Positions 27,110 to 37,564 of a stretch of 64,000 bases of DNA are shown here, piece after piece. The notes under the pieces were generated by a model, which saw only the letters and a list, made by a program, of their open reading frames with translations, did not search any database and was not told where the DNA came from. The stretch spans positions 1 to 64,000 of the forward strand of contig CAITIS010000102.1 in assembly GCA_903892515.1 (NCBI GenBank). Direction: 5' to 3'. Source of the stretch: an uncultured Planctomycetota bacterium. Its GTDB lineage: Bacteria > Planctomycetota > Phycisphaerae > SM23-33. The position numbers and the translations under genes were made by a program. Position 1 is the first letter of the stretch; every line of letters begins with the position of its first letter.

Positions 27110-29587
27110 ATGTCGTCCACGTCTAGGTCCAGACGCCGTCGTTGCACGAACGTCTCTTCGTCCAGCATGATGGAAACCCTTGAACCGCGGCTGTTGCTTT
27201 CGGGGCTGCCGGCGTTCGTGAACACTGGCATTGGCGGCGGCGGGGCCATGTTCCAGGTCACCGTCTCGCCCTACGATCAGAACTACGTCCAACTGGCCTG
27301 CGACATGAGCGGCGACTACCGCACGCTCGACGGCGGGGCCTCGTGGGAGCTTGCCCCCTTCAAACAGATAGGCTCCTCCTACAACGTGCGGCCGGCCTTT
27401 TCTTTGACCAAGACGTATTGGGCCGACTCGTACCAGAACCTGTTTTACGTCAGTTCGGACAAGGGCGCGACGTGGATCAACATGTCGACGAGCGCCTCTG
27501 GCACGATCCAGTACATCGGCGCCATCAGCGGCAGCCCCGACAAGGTCTTCCTGGGCACCAGCACCGGGCTGTGGCAGAGCCTCAATGGCGGCACGACGTG
27601 GACCCAGGTCGCCACGGGCAGCTGCACCGGCATCACGACCGTGGGCTCCAACTACATCTATGCCGTGCTGGGGACCACGCTCAAGCAGAGCAGTGACGGC
27701 GGCGCGACGTGGAACACGCTTACCGTCACCGGCGCCGGCACGCACGCGCTCAAGCGCGTGGCAGCCGCGCAGAGCGGCTCCAATCAGCCATACGTGTTCG
27801 TCATCGGCGACCAGGTGGGCGTTATCCGCTCCACCGACGGCGGGGCGACCTGGGGCACTGTCCAGGGCTGGAACAACCAGGGCGAGATACTGATTTCCCC
27901 GGGCCAGACGCAGAAGGTCTGGACCTGCCAGACCAAACAGAGCTACGACTCCGTCTGGGTCTCTGGCAACGGCGGCACGAGTTGGACGAGCACCTTCAAC
28001 TTTTCCACCAACGTGACCAAGTCCTGGGTGCAGCCCGTGCTGCACTGGGGCTACGTGATCGACGACGGCGGCCTGGGCGTGGGCACGGACCCGAACACGG
28101 CCTATATCGTCACGCAGGAGGCAGTCTACAAGACCACCAATGGCGGGACGAGCTGGGTCCAGGACATCGACACCAACGTCGGCGGGAGCGTCTACAAGTC
28201 CATCGGCCTGGAAGTCTCCGCCTGCTATAACTATCAGTGGGATCCGAATAATCACAGTAATCAGTTCGCCAGCTTCGGCGATTTCGGGCTGATTCGCAGC
28301 AGCGACGGTGGGAGCACGTGGCAGTGGTCAGAGAGCGGCAACCCCTGGCCAAACAGTACGTATGCAGTCGTGTTTGATCCCAGCGTCCCCAACAAGATTT
28401 ATGCGGCCGCCAGCAGCGCGCACCAGATCCCGACGTGGATCGACATCAACGACGTCGGCAGCCTTGGCGGCGGCGTGATTGTCAGCACCAACGACGGCGC
28501 CAACTGGAGCAAGCTGGGCACGGGACTGCCGAATGAGGCATGCACGGGCTTGGTGCTCGACCCGACCTCGCCGCCCTCGGCGCGCGTGCTGTACGCCAGC
28601 ATGTATAACAGCGGCGTGTGGAAGTCCAGTGACGGCGGGGCCACGTGGGTCGCCAAGCCCGGCGTCGGCTTCTCCGACAACCACCACGCCGCGCGGCTCT
28701 ACCGCGACGGGGCCACGGGCTACCTGTACTGTGTGGTGACGGCCTTCCGCGTCAACAACACCTTCACCAAGGGCGGGCTGTTCCGCTCCACTAATGGTGG
28801 CGATACATGGACGGATCTGACTAATCGGCAGTTCGCCTGGCCGACGGACGTGGCGGTGGTGGATTCCAACACGATGTATCTCAGTGCGGCCACCGGCGGC
28901 GGTTATGCCCAAGGCGGCGCCTGGAAGACCACCAACGGCGGGGCAACGTGGACGCGCGTCCTGTCGGAGTCGCTGATCTCTACCTACCATGCACCGACGT
29001 TCACACAGTCCATGACCGTGGCTGTGTACCCTGACAACCCGAACATCGTCTATTGCGGCACGGACCTCCAAGGGCTGTGGGTGAGCCAGGACGCCGGCAT
29101 GACCTGGGCACCGTTCACCAACCTGCAGTTCGGCTCCATAAGCAAGATCGCCTTCGACCCCACCGATCACACCCAGATGTACCTGTGCAGCGGCGGCGCG
29201 GGCATCTTCCACGGTTACTACTTGCCGGCCCTGCCAGGCGACGCCAACGCCGACGGCAACGTCAACTTCAGAGATTACATCGTCCTGGAAGGCAACTTCG
29301 GCAAGACGGGCGTGAGCTTCGCCGGCGGAGATTTCAACGGCGACAACGTAGTCAATTTCAAGGACTACATCATTCTGGAATCCAACTTCGGCACGACCAT
29401 CTATTCTGCGCCGTCGGTCGCTCCGTCCCTTGCCCCGCTGTCGGCGAGCGTCAGCACGACGGTTGTGTCGGCGTCGGTGGAGCAGGCTCGCCAGTTCCTG
29501 CTGCCGATTGCGGGCACGTCGTCCCTGAAATTCGCCAACAAGTTGGCACTGTTTCACCTGGGCAGGCCGCTCGACAAGTCGCTGTAA
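27110..29587 (+). CDS. Secreted BNR/Asp-box (sortilin/GH74-like) protein with LEPR-XLL motif and dockerin-like pair
   Basis: The Arg-rich N-terminus (SRSRRRRC) leads into METLEPRLLLSG, a perfect planctomycete LEPR-XLL export motif. The body has about thirteen Asp-box repeats of the form SSDGGATW, spread over about 690 residues, indicating one or two beta-propellers as in GH74 xyloglucanases or sortilin-like proteins. I cannot assign catalytic Asp residues with certainty. The end carries two dockerin-like EF-hands (PGDANADGNVNFRDYI and DFNGDNVVNFKDYI) almost identical to those of the FG-GAP protein two genes upstream, then a short tail without a PEP-CTERM signal. Probably extracellular polysaccharide binding or degradation. 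Confidence 0.82.
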   Translation: MSSTSRSRRRRCTNVSSSSMMETLEPRLLLSGLPAFVNTGIGGGGAMFQVTVSPYDQNYVQLACDMSGDYRTLDGGASWELAPFKQIGSSYNVRPAFSLTKTYWADSYQNLFYVSSDKGATWINMSTSASGTIQYIGAISGSPDKVFLGTSTGLWQSLNGGTTWTQVATGSCTGITTVGSNYIYAVLGTTLKQSSDGGATWNTLTVTGAGTHALKRVAAAQSGSNQPYVFVIGDQVGVIRSTDGGATWGTVQGWNNQGEILISPGQTQKVWTCQTKQSYDSVWVSGNGGTSWTSTFNFSTNVTKSWVQPVLHWGYVIDDGGLGVGTDPNTAYIVTQEAVYKTTNGGTSWVQDIDTNVGGSVYKSIGLEVSACYNYQWDPNNHSNQFASFGDFGLIRSSDGGSTWQWSESGNPWPNSTYAVVFDPSVPNKIYAAASSAHQIPTWIDINDVGSLGGGVIVSTNDGANWSKLGTGLPNEACTGLVLDPTSPPSARVLYASMYNSGVWKSSDGGATWVAKPGVGFSDNHHAARLYRDGATGYLYCVVTAFRVNNTFTKGGLFRSTNGGDTWTDLTNRQFAWPTDVAVVDSNTMYLSAATGGGYAQGGAWKTTNGGATWTRVLSESLISTYHAPTFTQSMTVAVYPDNPNIVYCGTDLQGLWVSQDAGMTWAPFTNLQFGSISKIAFDPTDHTQMYLCSGGAGIFHGYYLPALPGDANADGNVNFRDYIVLEGNFGKTGVSFAGGDFNGDNVVNFKDYIILESNFGTTIYSAPSVAPSLAPLSASVSTTVVSASVEQARQFLLPIAGTSSLKFANKLALFHLGRPLDKSL

Positions 29588-29695
29588 TCGATCGGAGAGC
29601 CGGCATGTTCGCGCGGCTTGTCTGCCGGCAAGGCCTGCGGACCTCAGGTAGGTCGGGCAGAAGCCCGACGACTTGTGCCCACAGGTGACGTCGGG

Positions 29696-29890
29696 CGTGG
29701 TTGCTCCGCTTCGCTGCGCAAACCACGGCACCCTGACGCGCGGGTCCCGCCAACTCGCTCGGTGCAACATGGTCACGCCAACAACGCCAACAAACGCCAG
29801 CAGCCTGACCATGCCAGCCTCCCGAATCGGTTCTCTACGCACCAGGCCATATTCTCTACCCTATGCCCCACGACCTATGCCATACGACCT
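29696..29890. repeat. Palindrome (GTGGTT stem) and 7-bp-unit array upstream of glyA
   Basis: 29696-29732 is the GTGGTTGCTCCGCTTCGCTG hairpin ending in GGCACC, matching 25481-25517. A weaker hairpin GGTCGGGCAGAAGCCCGACG is at about 29651. 29854-29890 is a degenerate array of seven-base units (CTATGCC, CCACGAC, CTATGCC, ATACGAC). Together these occupy the 412-base gap; no gene is seen. Confidence 0.65.
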
Positions 29891-29999
29891 GCCGTAACAC
29901 CCGCACTTTGCACCGCGCTGGCGGACATTCGCGCTGGCGGCCTCTTGCCAGGAAGCCCCGGCTGCGATACAGTGCTCCTTTCCAAAATTGAGGTCCCTG

Positions 30000-31247
<1,248 letters not shown>

Positions 31248-31427
31248 GGTCGTAGGTCGTAGGTCATAGGTCGTAGTCGTTATGCGGCTGTCTGCGCCTG
31301 CTTTGCAGGGCAAGGCGAAGGGAGTCAGGATTGCGAGCTTCTGGCTACGTGCTGCGTGGTGCGAAGCGTACGTCCGGCCGTTGTGTTGCCGTTGTTCCCT
31401 ACGACCTATGACCTACGACCTACGACC
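31248..31427. repeat. 180-bp element with perfect 29-bp inverted ends built of 7-bp units
   Basis: 31248-31276 (units of the type GTAGGTC, with one CATAGGT variant) is the exact reverse complement of 31399-31427, including the variant unit. The 122 bases between contain no gene. The element fills the glyA-thiE gap and ends eight bases before the thiE start codon, so any ribosome-binding signal of thiE would have to lie within the repeat. Confidence 0.9.
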
Positions 31428-31435
31428 TGATTTCT

Positions 31436-32464
31436 ATGCGAAGCATCTACCGCATCCTGGACGCCAACTTTAACCGCAGCCGCGAGGCCTTGCGGGTGGT
31501 CGAGGATTTCGCCCGCTTCCTGCTCGATGACGCCGCCCTGGCCGGCATCGCCAAGGATCTCCGCAGCGACTTGGCGCAGGTGCTGCAAGCCCTGCCCGCT
31601 GACGAACTGCTGGCGGATCGCGACACCCCCGGCGACGTCGGCACGGAATTGACCAGCCCTGTCGAGGCCGCGCGATCCGACGCCCCTGCCGTCGCCACGG
31701 CCGCGTGCAAGCGGCTCTCCGAAGCCCTGCGCACGCTGGAAGAATATGCCAAGATCGTCGCGCCCGCCCAAGCCCCCCGCCTGGAGAGAATGCGCTACGC
31801 CAGCTACACGCTGGAGCAGCGACTCGCCCATCGCATCGCTGTCGGCGACCGCTTCGCCCGCGTGAAGCTCTATGTCCTGCTGACCAGCCGGCTATGTCGG
31901 CAGGACGTGCTTGCGACGGCATCGGCCGTGCTGGAGGGCGGGGCCGAGTGCATACAGCTTCGTGAAAAAGACATGCCCCACGGCCAGTTGCTTGGGTTGG
32001 CGGGCAAGCTGCGCGAGTTGACGCAGCGGCGCGGTGCACTGTTCATCCTGAACGACCGGGCAGACATTGCGGCCCTGGTCGGCGCCGATGGCGTGCATGT
32101 GGGACAGGACGATCTGCCCATATCGGCCGCTCGCAAACTGCTGCCGCTGGCGGGGCTGGTGGGCCAATCCACGCACAACGTCGGTCAGGCTCACGCAGCT
32201 GTGGCGGCTGGAGCCGATTACATCGGCGTCGGGCCGATGTTCGCCACGCAAACCAAGGACGCCGGGCCGCTGGCGGGGCTGGAGTACATGCGGCAGGTCG
32301 CCAGCGAGATCGCCCTGCCCCACGTGGCCATCGGCGGCATCTCGGCCGAGAACGTCAAGGACGTCATCGCCGCTGGCGCCAAGGCGGTGGCCGTTTGCTC
32401 CTCTGTCATCTCCGACGCCGACCCCGCCCGCGCCGCCGCTGCCATCCGACGCCAGATTCCCTGA
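31436..32464 (+). CDS. thiE: Thiamine-phosphate synthase with N-terminal ThiD2 domain
   Basis: 342 residues in two domains. The N-terminal ThiD2-type helical domain (about 1-135) begins YRILDANFNRSREALRVVED, as in cyanobacterial and planctomycete ThiE fusions. The C-terminal TIM barrel (about 140-342) is the ThiE synthase that joins HMP-PP and thiazole phosphate: CIQLREKDMP, FILNDRADIAALVGADGVHV, QSTHNVGQA, DYIGVGPMFATQTK. All expected phosphate- and magnesium-binding segments are present. I looked for a TPP riboswitch upstream and found none. No clear Shine-Dalgarno sequence, because an inverted repeat occupies the leader. Confidence 0.93.
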   Translation: MRSIYRILDANFNRSREALRVVEDFARFLLDDAALAGIAKDLRSDLAQVLQALPADELLADRDTPGDVGTELTSPVEAARSDAPAVATAACKRLSEALRTLEEYAKIVAPAQAPRLERMRYASYTLEQRLAHRIAVGDRFARVKLYVLLTSRLCRQDVLATASAVLEGGAECIQLREKDMPHGQLLGLAGKLRELTQRRGALFILNDRADIAALVGADGVHVGQDDLPISAARKLLPLAGLVGQSTHNVGQAHAAVAAGADYIGVGPMFATQTKDAGPLAGLEYMRQVASEIALPHVAIGGISAENVKDVIAAGAKAVAVCSSVISDADPARAAAAIRRQIP

Positions 32465-32537
32465 AGCACCTGTCGCCGGTCGGAAGCGAGAGATGAGGCC
32501 CATGCGTTAGGGAATGTGTGCCCATAGGTCAGACGAT

Positions 32538-32580
32538 GGGTGCCATAGGTTGGGCCGCGCTGTTGCGGCACTACCTATGC
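32538..32580 (+). repeat. REP1 palindrome copy (diverged)
   Basis: GGGTGCCATAGGTTGGGCCGCGC...CTACCTATGC: REP1 foot and outer stem conserved, inner stem mutated. Another fragment, the complement of CCGTGGCACAGCCGCCCTCG, lies at 32670-32692. Together they occupy the thiE-GH94 gap and create the spurious N-terminal extension of the next ORF. Confidence 0.8.
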
Positions 32581-32762
32581 GGGACGTCGAACATGGCCAG
32601 CGTCGCCTCGCCGCCGGCTCAGCGACTCAGGCCATGACGCCCGGGTCAGCCCCATACAGAACCTTTAACAGCCGAGGGCGGCTGTGCCACGGGGACGCCA
32701 CGCGGGCGCCATACGGATGTCACACGAATGTCACGCCCTTGACTTTCCTCGCGTCTTGCCGC

Positions 32763-35663
32763 ATGAATTACCGCATGAAACCGAATCCAAATGATTTTCG
32801 CGTTCGGGCCGAGCAGATTCGCAACCTCGATATCGCCATTCCCGTCGGAAGCATCGGCGGGTACGGCCCCAACGGCGAGGTGATCTATCTTCGTCAGCCC
32901 GCCGCCGCACCGGCCGTGCTGATCGACACCCGCGACAACGTCAAGGCCACCTTCGCCGCCAACGGCTCGGTCGCCTTCGTCGTCACCCGCCCCGAGGGCT
33001 GGGAAATCCCCGTGCTCAGCGGCAGCTTCGACATCTTCGAGAAGCGTGAGATGGGCACGCTGTCGGGCAACGTCTGGCTGGACCTGACCGACCGGAGCGG
33101 CAAGGGCAAGGGCCTCAGCCGGATCGTCTCGCTGGTCAATCCCTCGCTCGAGGTCAACCTGCCGGCCAAGTCGCGTAAGATCGTCAAACTCGAACGGCCG
33201 GTACGTGAGATCTTCTATTGCGCCGACGTTGACGCCGGCGAGGGCGTCGCTTTCACCTCGGTGCTGCGGATGTCGCTGGTCGTCACGCCGGCCGGTCCTG
33301 CCATCCTGCGGCAAGTGTACCTGCGCAACACCGGCAGAAAGGCCATCACCGGCAACCTGTGGGGATTCTTTAATCTCCACGGCACGCAGAAACGCGTCTA
33401 CGATAAGGAAATCTGGTACGACATGGGCCTGCCGCTCTCGCCGGCTGAGACCGTTAGCTCCTGCACCGTGCCGTACACCGACATCGTCCAGGTCAAGCGC
33501 GTCAGTTCCGCCGTCACGCCGGGCTTCAAGCCGGTGGCCGCCACGTGCAGCTACCTGTCCTTCGTGGGCGACAGCGGGCAATTCTCGCTGCTGCCTGAGG
33601 CGGTCAAACGCGGCGAGCTGAGCGAGGCCAAGAAGTACGGCGGCTTCAACCGCTTCACGGCCCCGACCATCGCGGCCAACCAGTTCAGCGTGAACCTGCC
33701 GGCGGGAAAGAGCGCCTGCCTGGAGCAGTCGCTGCTGTACGTGGCCAACGAGGCTATCGTCGGGAAGTTCCGCACCGATTCCAGTGCGCCCAAGCCCGGT
33801 TTTGTCGCGGCCAAGGCTCGCTACCTCCAGGCCGCCAAGCAGCTCACCCGCCGCACGCCGGACGTGGCCGCCATCGCGGCCGTCAAGCCCGCCAGCGAGG
33901 AAGGCATCGCCCGCTACTTCCACGTGGAATTGCCCACGCAGCAGGGCGAGGCGGAATTCATCAACTCCGTCTGGGCGAGCATGCCCGACATGTATGGGCG
34001 AAATTACGGCGGCAAGATCGCCGACGGCGTCGAGCTGCCCTTCCGCGACCGCTGCCAGGACCTCCGGCCAGTGATCGCGCTGTTCCCTGGCCGGGTGCGC
34101 GAGGACTTGGTTCATGCCGCCGGCTTCATGTACCAGACGAGCGAAACGCCCATCTCCACCAAGAAGCGGTTGACGCTGCTGGAAAAACTCCACGGCTGCT
34201 ACCCGCGGCAGATCGCCAGCCTGTGGCTGGACCGGCGTGGGGCGATCTTCAACGATAATCGCCCCTTCGCCGATAGCGCCATCTGGCTCGTCGAGACCAT
34301 CATCCGCTACGTCCGCGAGACCGGCGACGTGTCCATCCTGCTCGAAGAAGCCACCACGGTCGAGTTCGCCGACGTGGCCAATCCCATCAGCATCCGCGGC
34401 GGCAAGAAGCGGCAGACCATCATCGAGGCCATGCTGCAAATCCTGGCCATGTACGAGCGGCTGTGTACGGATTCGCCGTATGGCATGGTGCAGATCCTGT
34501 ACGGCGACTGGGCCGACCCGGTGGACCTGTTCGGCACTGACCGCATCGGCGATGCCACGCGGCGCGGCTATGGCCGGGGCGTAAGCGTCCGGCTGTCGGC
34601 GCACGTGTTCGTCGTGGCGCTGCAGGCGATCGACGCGCTGGGCATTCCGGCCGTGGCCGAGACCGTCGCTGGCGCCCTGCCGCTGGATGAGGCCGTCGAG
34701 GCCCTGAAGGCTTTCGCCAACCGGCTGCGCAGTTCGACGATCAAGTATGCGTGGGAAGATGCCCGCGGCAAGAAGGCCGGCGCGGGCTTCATCGACTCGA
34801 TTCACGAACTCAAGAAGGACGGCAAGGCGCCGAAGCTGGCCAAGGGCGAGATCGGCTACACGCTGGGCTCGATGAACCCCAAGCGCGAGTTCGACGGCGT
34901 GCCGCGCCGCGTGCTGACCACGATGGCGTACGGCCTGCGGATGCTCACGGCTGAGCGCGAGTACTTGAAGCCCCTGCCCGACCGCCAGGCCAAGATCAAG
35001 GCCCTGCTGAAGACCGTCGACGAACTGGCGTATCAGAAGGACGTGGGCCTGAAGCTCTACACCACCGCCCTGGCCAACAGCACGACCACGCTGCGGTACG
35101 TCGGCAGGATGGGCCTGCTGCCCACCGGCTGTGCGGAAAACGGCGAATACCATCACGCCCAGTCGTTCATGCACCGCTTCCGGCTGGACGTGCCGGGCCA
35201 GGCCGACCGGACGTGGAGCCAGTTCCGCGAGATTCTCTCCGTCACGCGCGATGGAAAACTCATGGGCCCCTTTGACAGCCTGACCAACTCCTACGCCAGC
35301 GACCCCAGCGACCCGTACTTCGGCGCGGGCATGATCTTCGGCCTGTCGGGCACGGCCGACCTGGCGATCGAGACGGCCGAAAAGATCGTGGGCATCGACC
35401 TGGACCTGGTCGACGAGCGGCGCGCCAACCTGCGAATCACGCCCACGCTGCCCAAGCACTTCGAGCAGACACTGTCCTTCCAGCGCGTGATTCATCAGTG
35501 CGTTTCCAAGGGCAAGTACCGCGAGATTCCGCTGCACGTGAACATCCGCAAGGCCGGCCGCGGCGAGACCGCCGGCGTCAGCATCAATGGCCGAGCGGCG
35601 GCGAAGGCCGAAATCGCGAACGTGTCGGGCTTCAAGAAGATCGATGTGGAGATTCGGATGTAG
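32763..35663 (+). CDS. GH94-like glycoside phosphorylase
   Basis: About 966 residues from ATG 32763 (or 32775); the 83 codons upstream in the ORF track read through repeat DNA. The N-terminal half is a beta-sandwich domain. The (alpha/alpha)6 barrel shows FRDRCQDLRPVIALFPGRVRE, corresponding to the FRDxxQD motif of GH94 phosphorylases, then VQILYGDWADPVDLFG, where GDWAD parallels the catalytic GDWNDG, and ENGEYHHAQSFMHRF, parallel to the ENGGQYTHA segment. These enzymes phosphorolyse beta-linked disaccharides such as cellobiose or chitobiose. The motifs are diverged, so specificity is unknown. No signal peptide. Followed by a terminator-like hairpin at 35741. Confidence 0.75.
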   Translation: MNYRMKPNPNDFRVRAEQIRNLDIAIPVGSIGGYGPNGEVIYLRQPAAAPAVLIDTRDNVKATFAANGSVAFVVTRPEGWEIPVLSGSFDIFEKREMGTLSGNVWLDLTDRSGKGKGLSRIVSLVNPSLEVNLPAKSRKIVKLERPVREIFYCADVDAGEGVAFTSVLRMSLVVTPAGPAILRQVYLRNTGRKAITGNLWGFFNLHGTQKRVYDKEIWYDMGLPLSPAETVSSCTVPYTDIVQVKRVSSAVTPGFKPVAATCSYLSFVGDSGQFSLLPEAVKRGELSEAKKYGGFNRFTAPTIAANQFSVNLPAGKSACLEQSLLYVANEAIVGKFRTDSSAPKPGFVAAKARYLQAAKQLTRRTPDVAAIAAVKPASEEGIARYFHVELPTQQGEAEFINSVWASMPDMYGRNYGGKIADGVELPFRDRCQDLRPVIALFPGRVREDLVHAAGFMYQTSETPISTKKRLTLLEKLHGCYPRQIASLWLDRRGAIFNDNRPFADSAIWLVETIIRYVRETGDVSILLEEATTVEFADVANPISIRGGKKRQTIIEAMLQILAMYERLCTDSPYGMVQILYGDWADPVDLFGTDRIGDATRRGYGRGVSVRLSAHVFVVALQAIDALGIPAVAETVAGALPLDEAVEALKAFANRLRSSTIKYAWEDARGKKAGAGFIDSIHELKKDGKAPKLAKGEIGYTLGSMNPKREFDGVPRRVLTTMAYGLRMLTAEREYLKPLPDRQAKIKALLKTVDELAYQKDVGLKLYTTALANSTTTLRYVGRMGLLPTGCAENGEYHHAQSFMHRFRLDVPGQADRTWSQFREILSVTRDGKLMGPFDSLTNSYASDPSDPYFGAGMIFGLSGTADLAIETAEKIVGIDLDLVDERRANLRITPTLPKHFEQTLSFQRVIHQCVSKGKYREIPLHVNIRKAGRGETAGVSINGRAAAKAEIANVSGFKKIDVEIRM

Positions 35664-35680
35664 GAACAGTTCCGAGTGGT

Positions 35681-35729
35681 TAGTTCCTAGTTCCTAGTTC
35701 CTAGTTCCTAGTTCCTAGTTCTTAGTTAA
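35681..35729. repeat. Heptanucleotide tandem array (TAGTTCC)n
   Basis: Seven successive seven-base units, five exact TAGTTCC then TAGTTCT and TAGTTAA, 17 bases after the GH94-like stop codon. Confidence 0.95.
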
Positions 35730-35740
35730 ACAGCTACAAG

Positions 35741-35772
35741 CGCGGCGAGTCTCCGGACTCGCCGCGTGCTTT
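35741..35772 (+). terminator. Rho-independent terminator-like hairpin after the GH94-like gene
   Basis: Perfect 11-base stem CGCGGCGAGTC/GACTCGCCGCG with loop TCCG, followed by TGCTTTT. The U-run is short, so termination strength is uncertain. It could also act for nothing on the opposite strand, where the ccsA gene ends 112 bases further on. Confidence 0.55.
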
Positions 35773-35884
35773 TCGTAAACAGTTGGGACTCGCGGATACG
35801 CTCGGCCCACCCTACAGGATCGCTCGGACAGCACGCCGTCCGCAGAACCCCTCGCGGAGCTCGCGAACCTGCGGACCCTACAAC

Positions 35885-37564
35885 TCACGCGTAGCTGTGC
35901 AGTCCGCTCAGCAGGTAGTTAACGCCGAACCAGGTGAAGGCCATGACCGCACAGCCAATGACCGCCAGCAAGGCCGTCCAAACGCCGCGATTGTCCCGTG
36001 GCAGCACGTATCTAATATGCACGATGAGCAAATAGACCAGGAAAGTTTCCAAGCCCCAGGTTTCCTTGGGATCCCAGCCCCACCACCGGCCCCAGGCGTG
36101 GTCGCCCCAGAACGCCCCCAGGGCCACGCCCACGCCCACCAGCCAGCAGCCAAGCTGGATCAGAATCAAATTCGAGCGGTCCAGGTCCGCCAGCAGCGAT
36201 GCTTCGCGTGCCAGCGCCGCATCGTCCGGGCCACCGGCCAAATCCGCGCCTGCCGATAGCACGCCCTCGCTGCCTTCCTGCTTGCTCACCGCCACGATCA
36301 GGTACGCGATCGAGATCACCAGCGACATGCCGATGACCGCATAGCCGATCATCAACGTAGCCACGTGCCAGGCCAGGATCGGCGTGTTCAGGATGCCGTG
36401 CGGGGCCTCGATCTGCCACCCGACGGCCGTCTGGTTGAAATAGGCCGTCAGCAGCCCCACGCAGGAGAAGATCGACGCCGCCAGCGCGAAGAACCAGCGC
36501 CGCAGCAGAATCTCCAGCACCGTCGCAGCCAGGCAGGACAACACCGCCGCCGTCAGGATCGACTCGTACTGGTTCGTCATCGGCGGCAGGTGCCAGCCCC
36601 GCCCGCTGAGGATCCACCGAATCACAAACCCCGCCAGCAGAAACGCGCTGACCAGCAGGAAGATGACAAACCCGCCCACGCCCCAGCCCTTGCTGCGCAG
36701 CGATACCGCCACCAGCAGCACAATCGTCGCCAGCGCGAAGCCAATCCACGCCAGCGAGAAGCCGGCGACGCGGTTATGGAAGAGTTCCAGCGAACGCTGC
36801 CAGGCCGGCAGCCCCGCCTTCTCGGCCCGAGCGGTCAGATCGATTGCCAGCGACTTCAGCATAGCGTTGGCCTTGTCAGCGTCACGGGCCCGCCAGGCCT
36901 GGCGAAGGTCATCGAATCGCTGCGACAGTTCCGGCTCGGCCTCGCGCAATTCATGGGCGTTGAGGTAGACATCGCCCGACCGCGGCGCCACCAGCCCGAC
37001 CGAGCCGATCTTGACGAAGTCGTCCACGCTCTCCCAGAACCGCCCCAGCGCCGAACGCAGTTTCAGATCATCTTGCAGGGTTATCAGGGCCTGGATATCC
37101 CGGCCAAGCCGGTCCATCCTCAACTCGTTCATCCGCACGCGCCGCTCCCGCACCAGGGCCTGAACGGATTCCTCCGCCATCAGCCCCTCGGGCGGCAAGT
37201 GGCCGGTGGCCCGCAGCATCGTGGCCGTCTCGATGCCCAGCACCGGTAGCAGGCGGTCGCGCAGGACACCCGAGTGCACATCGATTATCGGCTTGTTGAG
37301 GTACGCCCCGGCGTTGAAGTACATCTCCAGGAAGCAAAAGGCCGAGCCGGTGTTGTCGATGCTGCTCTTGCCGTAAAAGCCCGCCACCATGCCGCGAGCG
37401 ACGCTGTCGAGGATCTTCACCCTCCCGGCTTGTTGGGCGGGCAAGAGTTCCCACGCCCGCGCGTCCACCTTGGCGGCGAAGTCGCGCGTGGCCTGGTCGA
37501 AGACCTGGGCCGACGCCAAGCCCCCAAGCAGCGCCAGCATCAAAGTAATCAGTACCGACTTCAT
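35885..37564 (-). CDS. ccsA: Cytochrome c assembly protein CcsA, with N-terminal periplasmic domain
   Basis: 559 residues from ATG 37564 (MKSVLITLMLALLGGLASAQ, a signal peptide). A soluble domain (about 20-230) is followed by about eight membrane helices. The heme-handling WWD-type motif is WGDHAWGRWWGWDPKETWGL, diagnostic of CcsA/CcmF/CcmC proteins. This is the heme-transfer subunit of system II cytochrome c maturation. It overlaps resB by four bases (ATGA), so the two are translated together. The periplasmic N-terminal domain is an addition to typical CcsA and has no recognised function. Confidence 0.9.
   Translation of the reverse strand: MKSVLITLMLALLGGLASAQVFDQATRDFAAKVDARAWELLPAQQAGRVKILDSVARGMVAGFYGKSSIDNTGSAFCFLEMYFNAGAYLNKPIIDVHSGVLRDRLLPVLGIETATMLRATGHLPPEGLMAEESVQALVRERRVRMNELRMDRLGRDIQALITLQDDLKLRSALGRFWESVDDFVKIGSVGLVAPRSGDVYLNAHELREAEPELSQRFDDLRQAWRARDADKANAMLKSLAIDLTARAEKAGLPAWQRSLELFHNRVAGFSLAWIGFALATIVLLVAVSLRSKGWGVGGFVIFLLVSAFLLAGFVIRWILSGRGWHLPPMTNQYESILTAAVLSCLAATVLEILLRRWFFALAASIFSCVGLLTAYFNQTAVGWQIEAPHGILNTPILAWHVATLMIGYAVIGMSLVISIAYLIVAVSKQEGSEGVLSAGADLAGGPDDAALAREASLLADLDRSNLILIQLGCWLVGVGVALGAFWGDHAWGRWWGWDPKETWGLETFLVYLLIVHIRYVLPRDNRGVWTALLAVIGCAVMAFTWFGVNYLLSGLHSYA

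Noticed and set aside
28328-29842. 504-aa minus-strand ORF opposite the BNR/dockerin gene
   Set aside because: Antisense shadow with low-complexity composition; the plus-strand gene has a LEPR-XLL motif, Asp-boxes and dockerin motifs.
31277-31435. Possible TPP riboswitch upstream of thiE
   Set aside because: No thi-box core (CTGAGA ... ACCTGATCTGGATAATGCCAGCG-like) was found; the leader is a heptad-based inverted repeat.
32646-35537. 963-aa minus-strand ORF opposite the GH94-like gene
   Set aside because: Antisense shadow; the plus-strand product carries conserved phosphorylase motifs.
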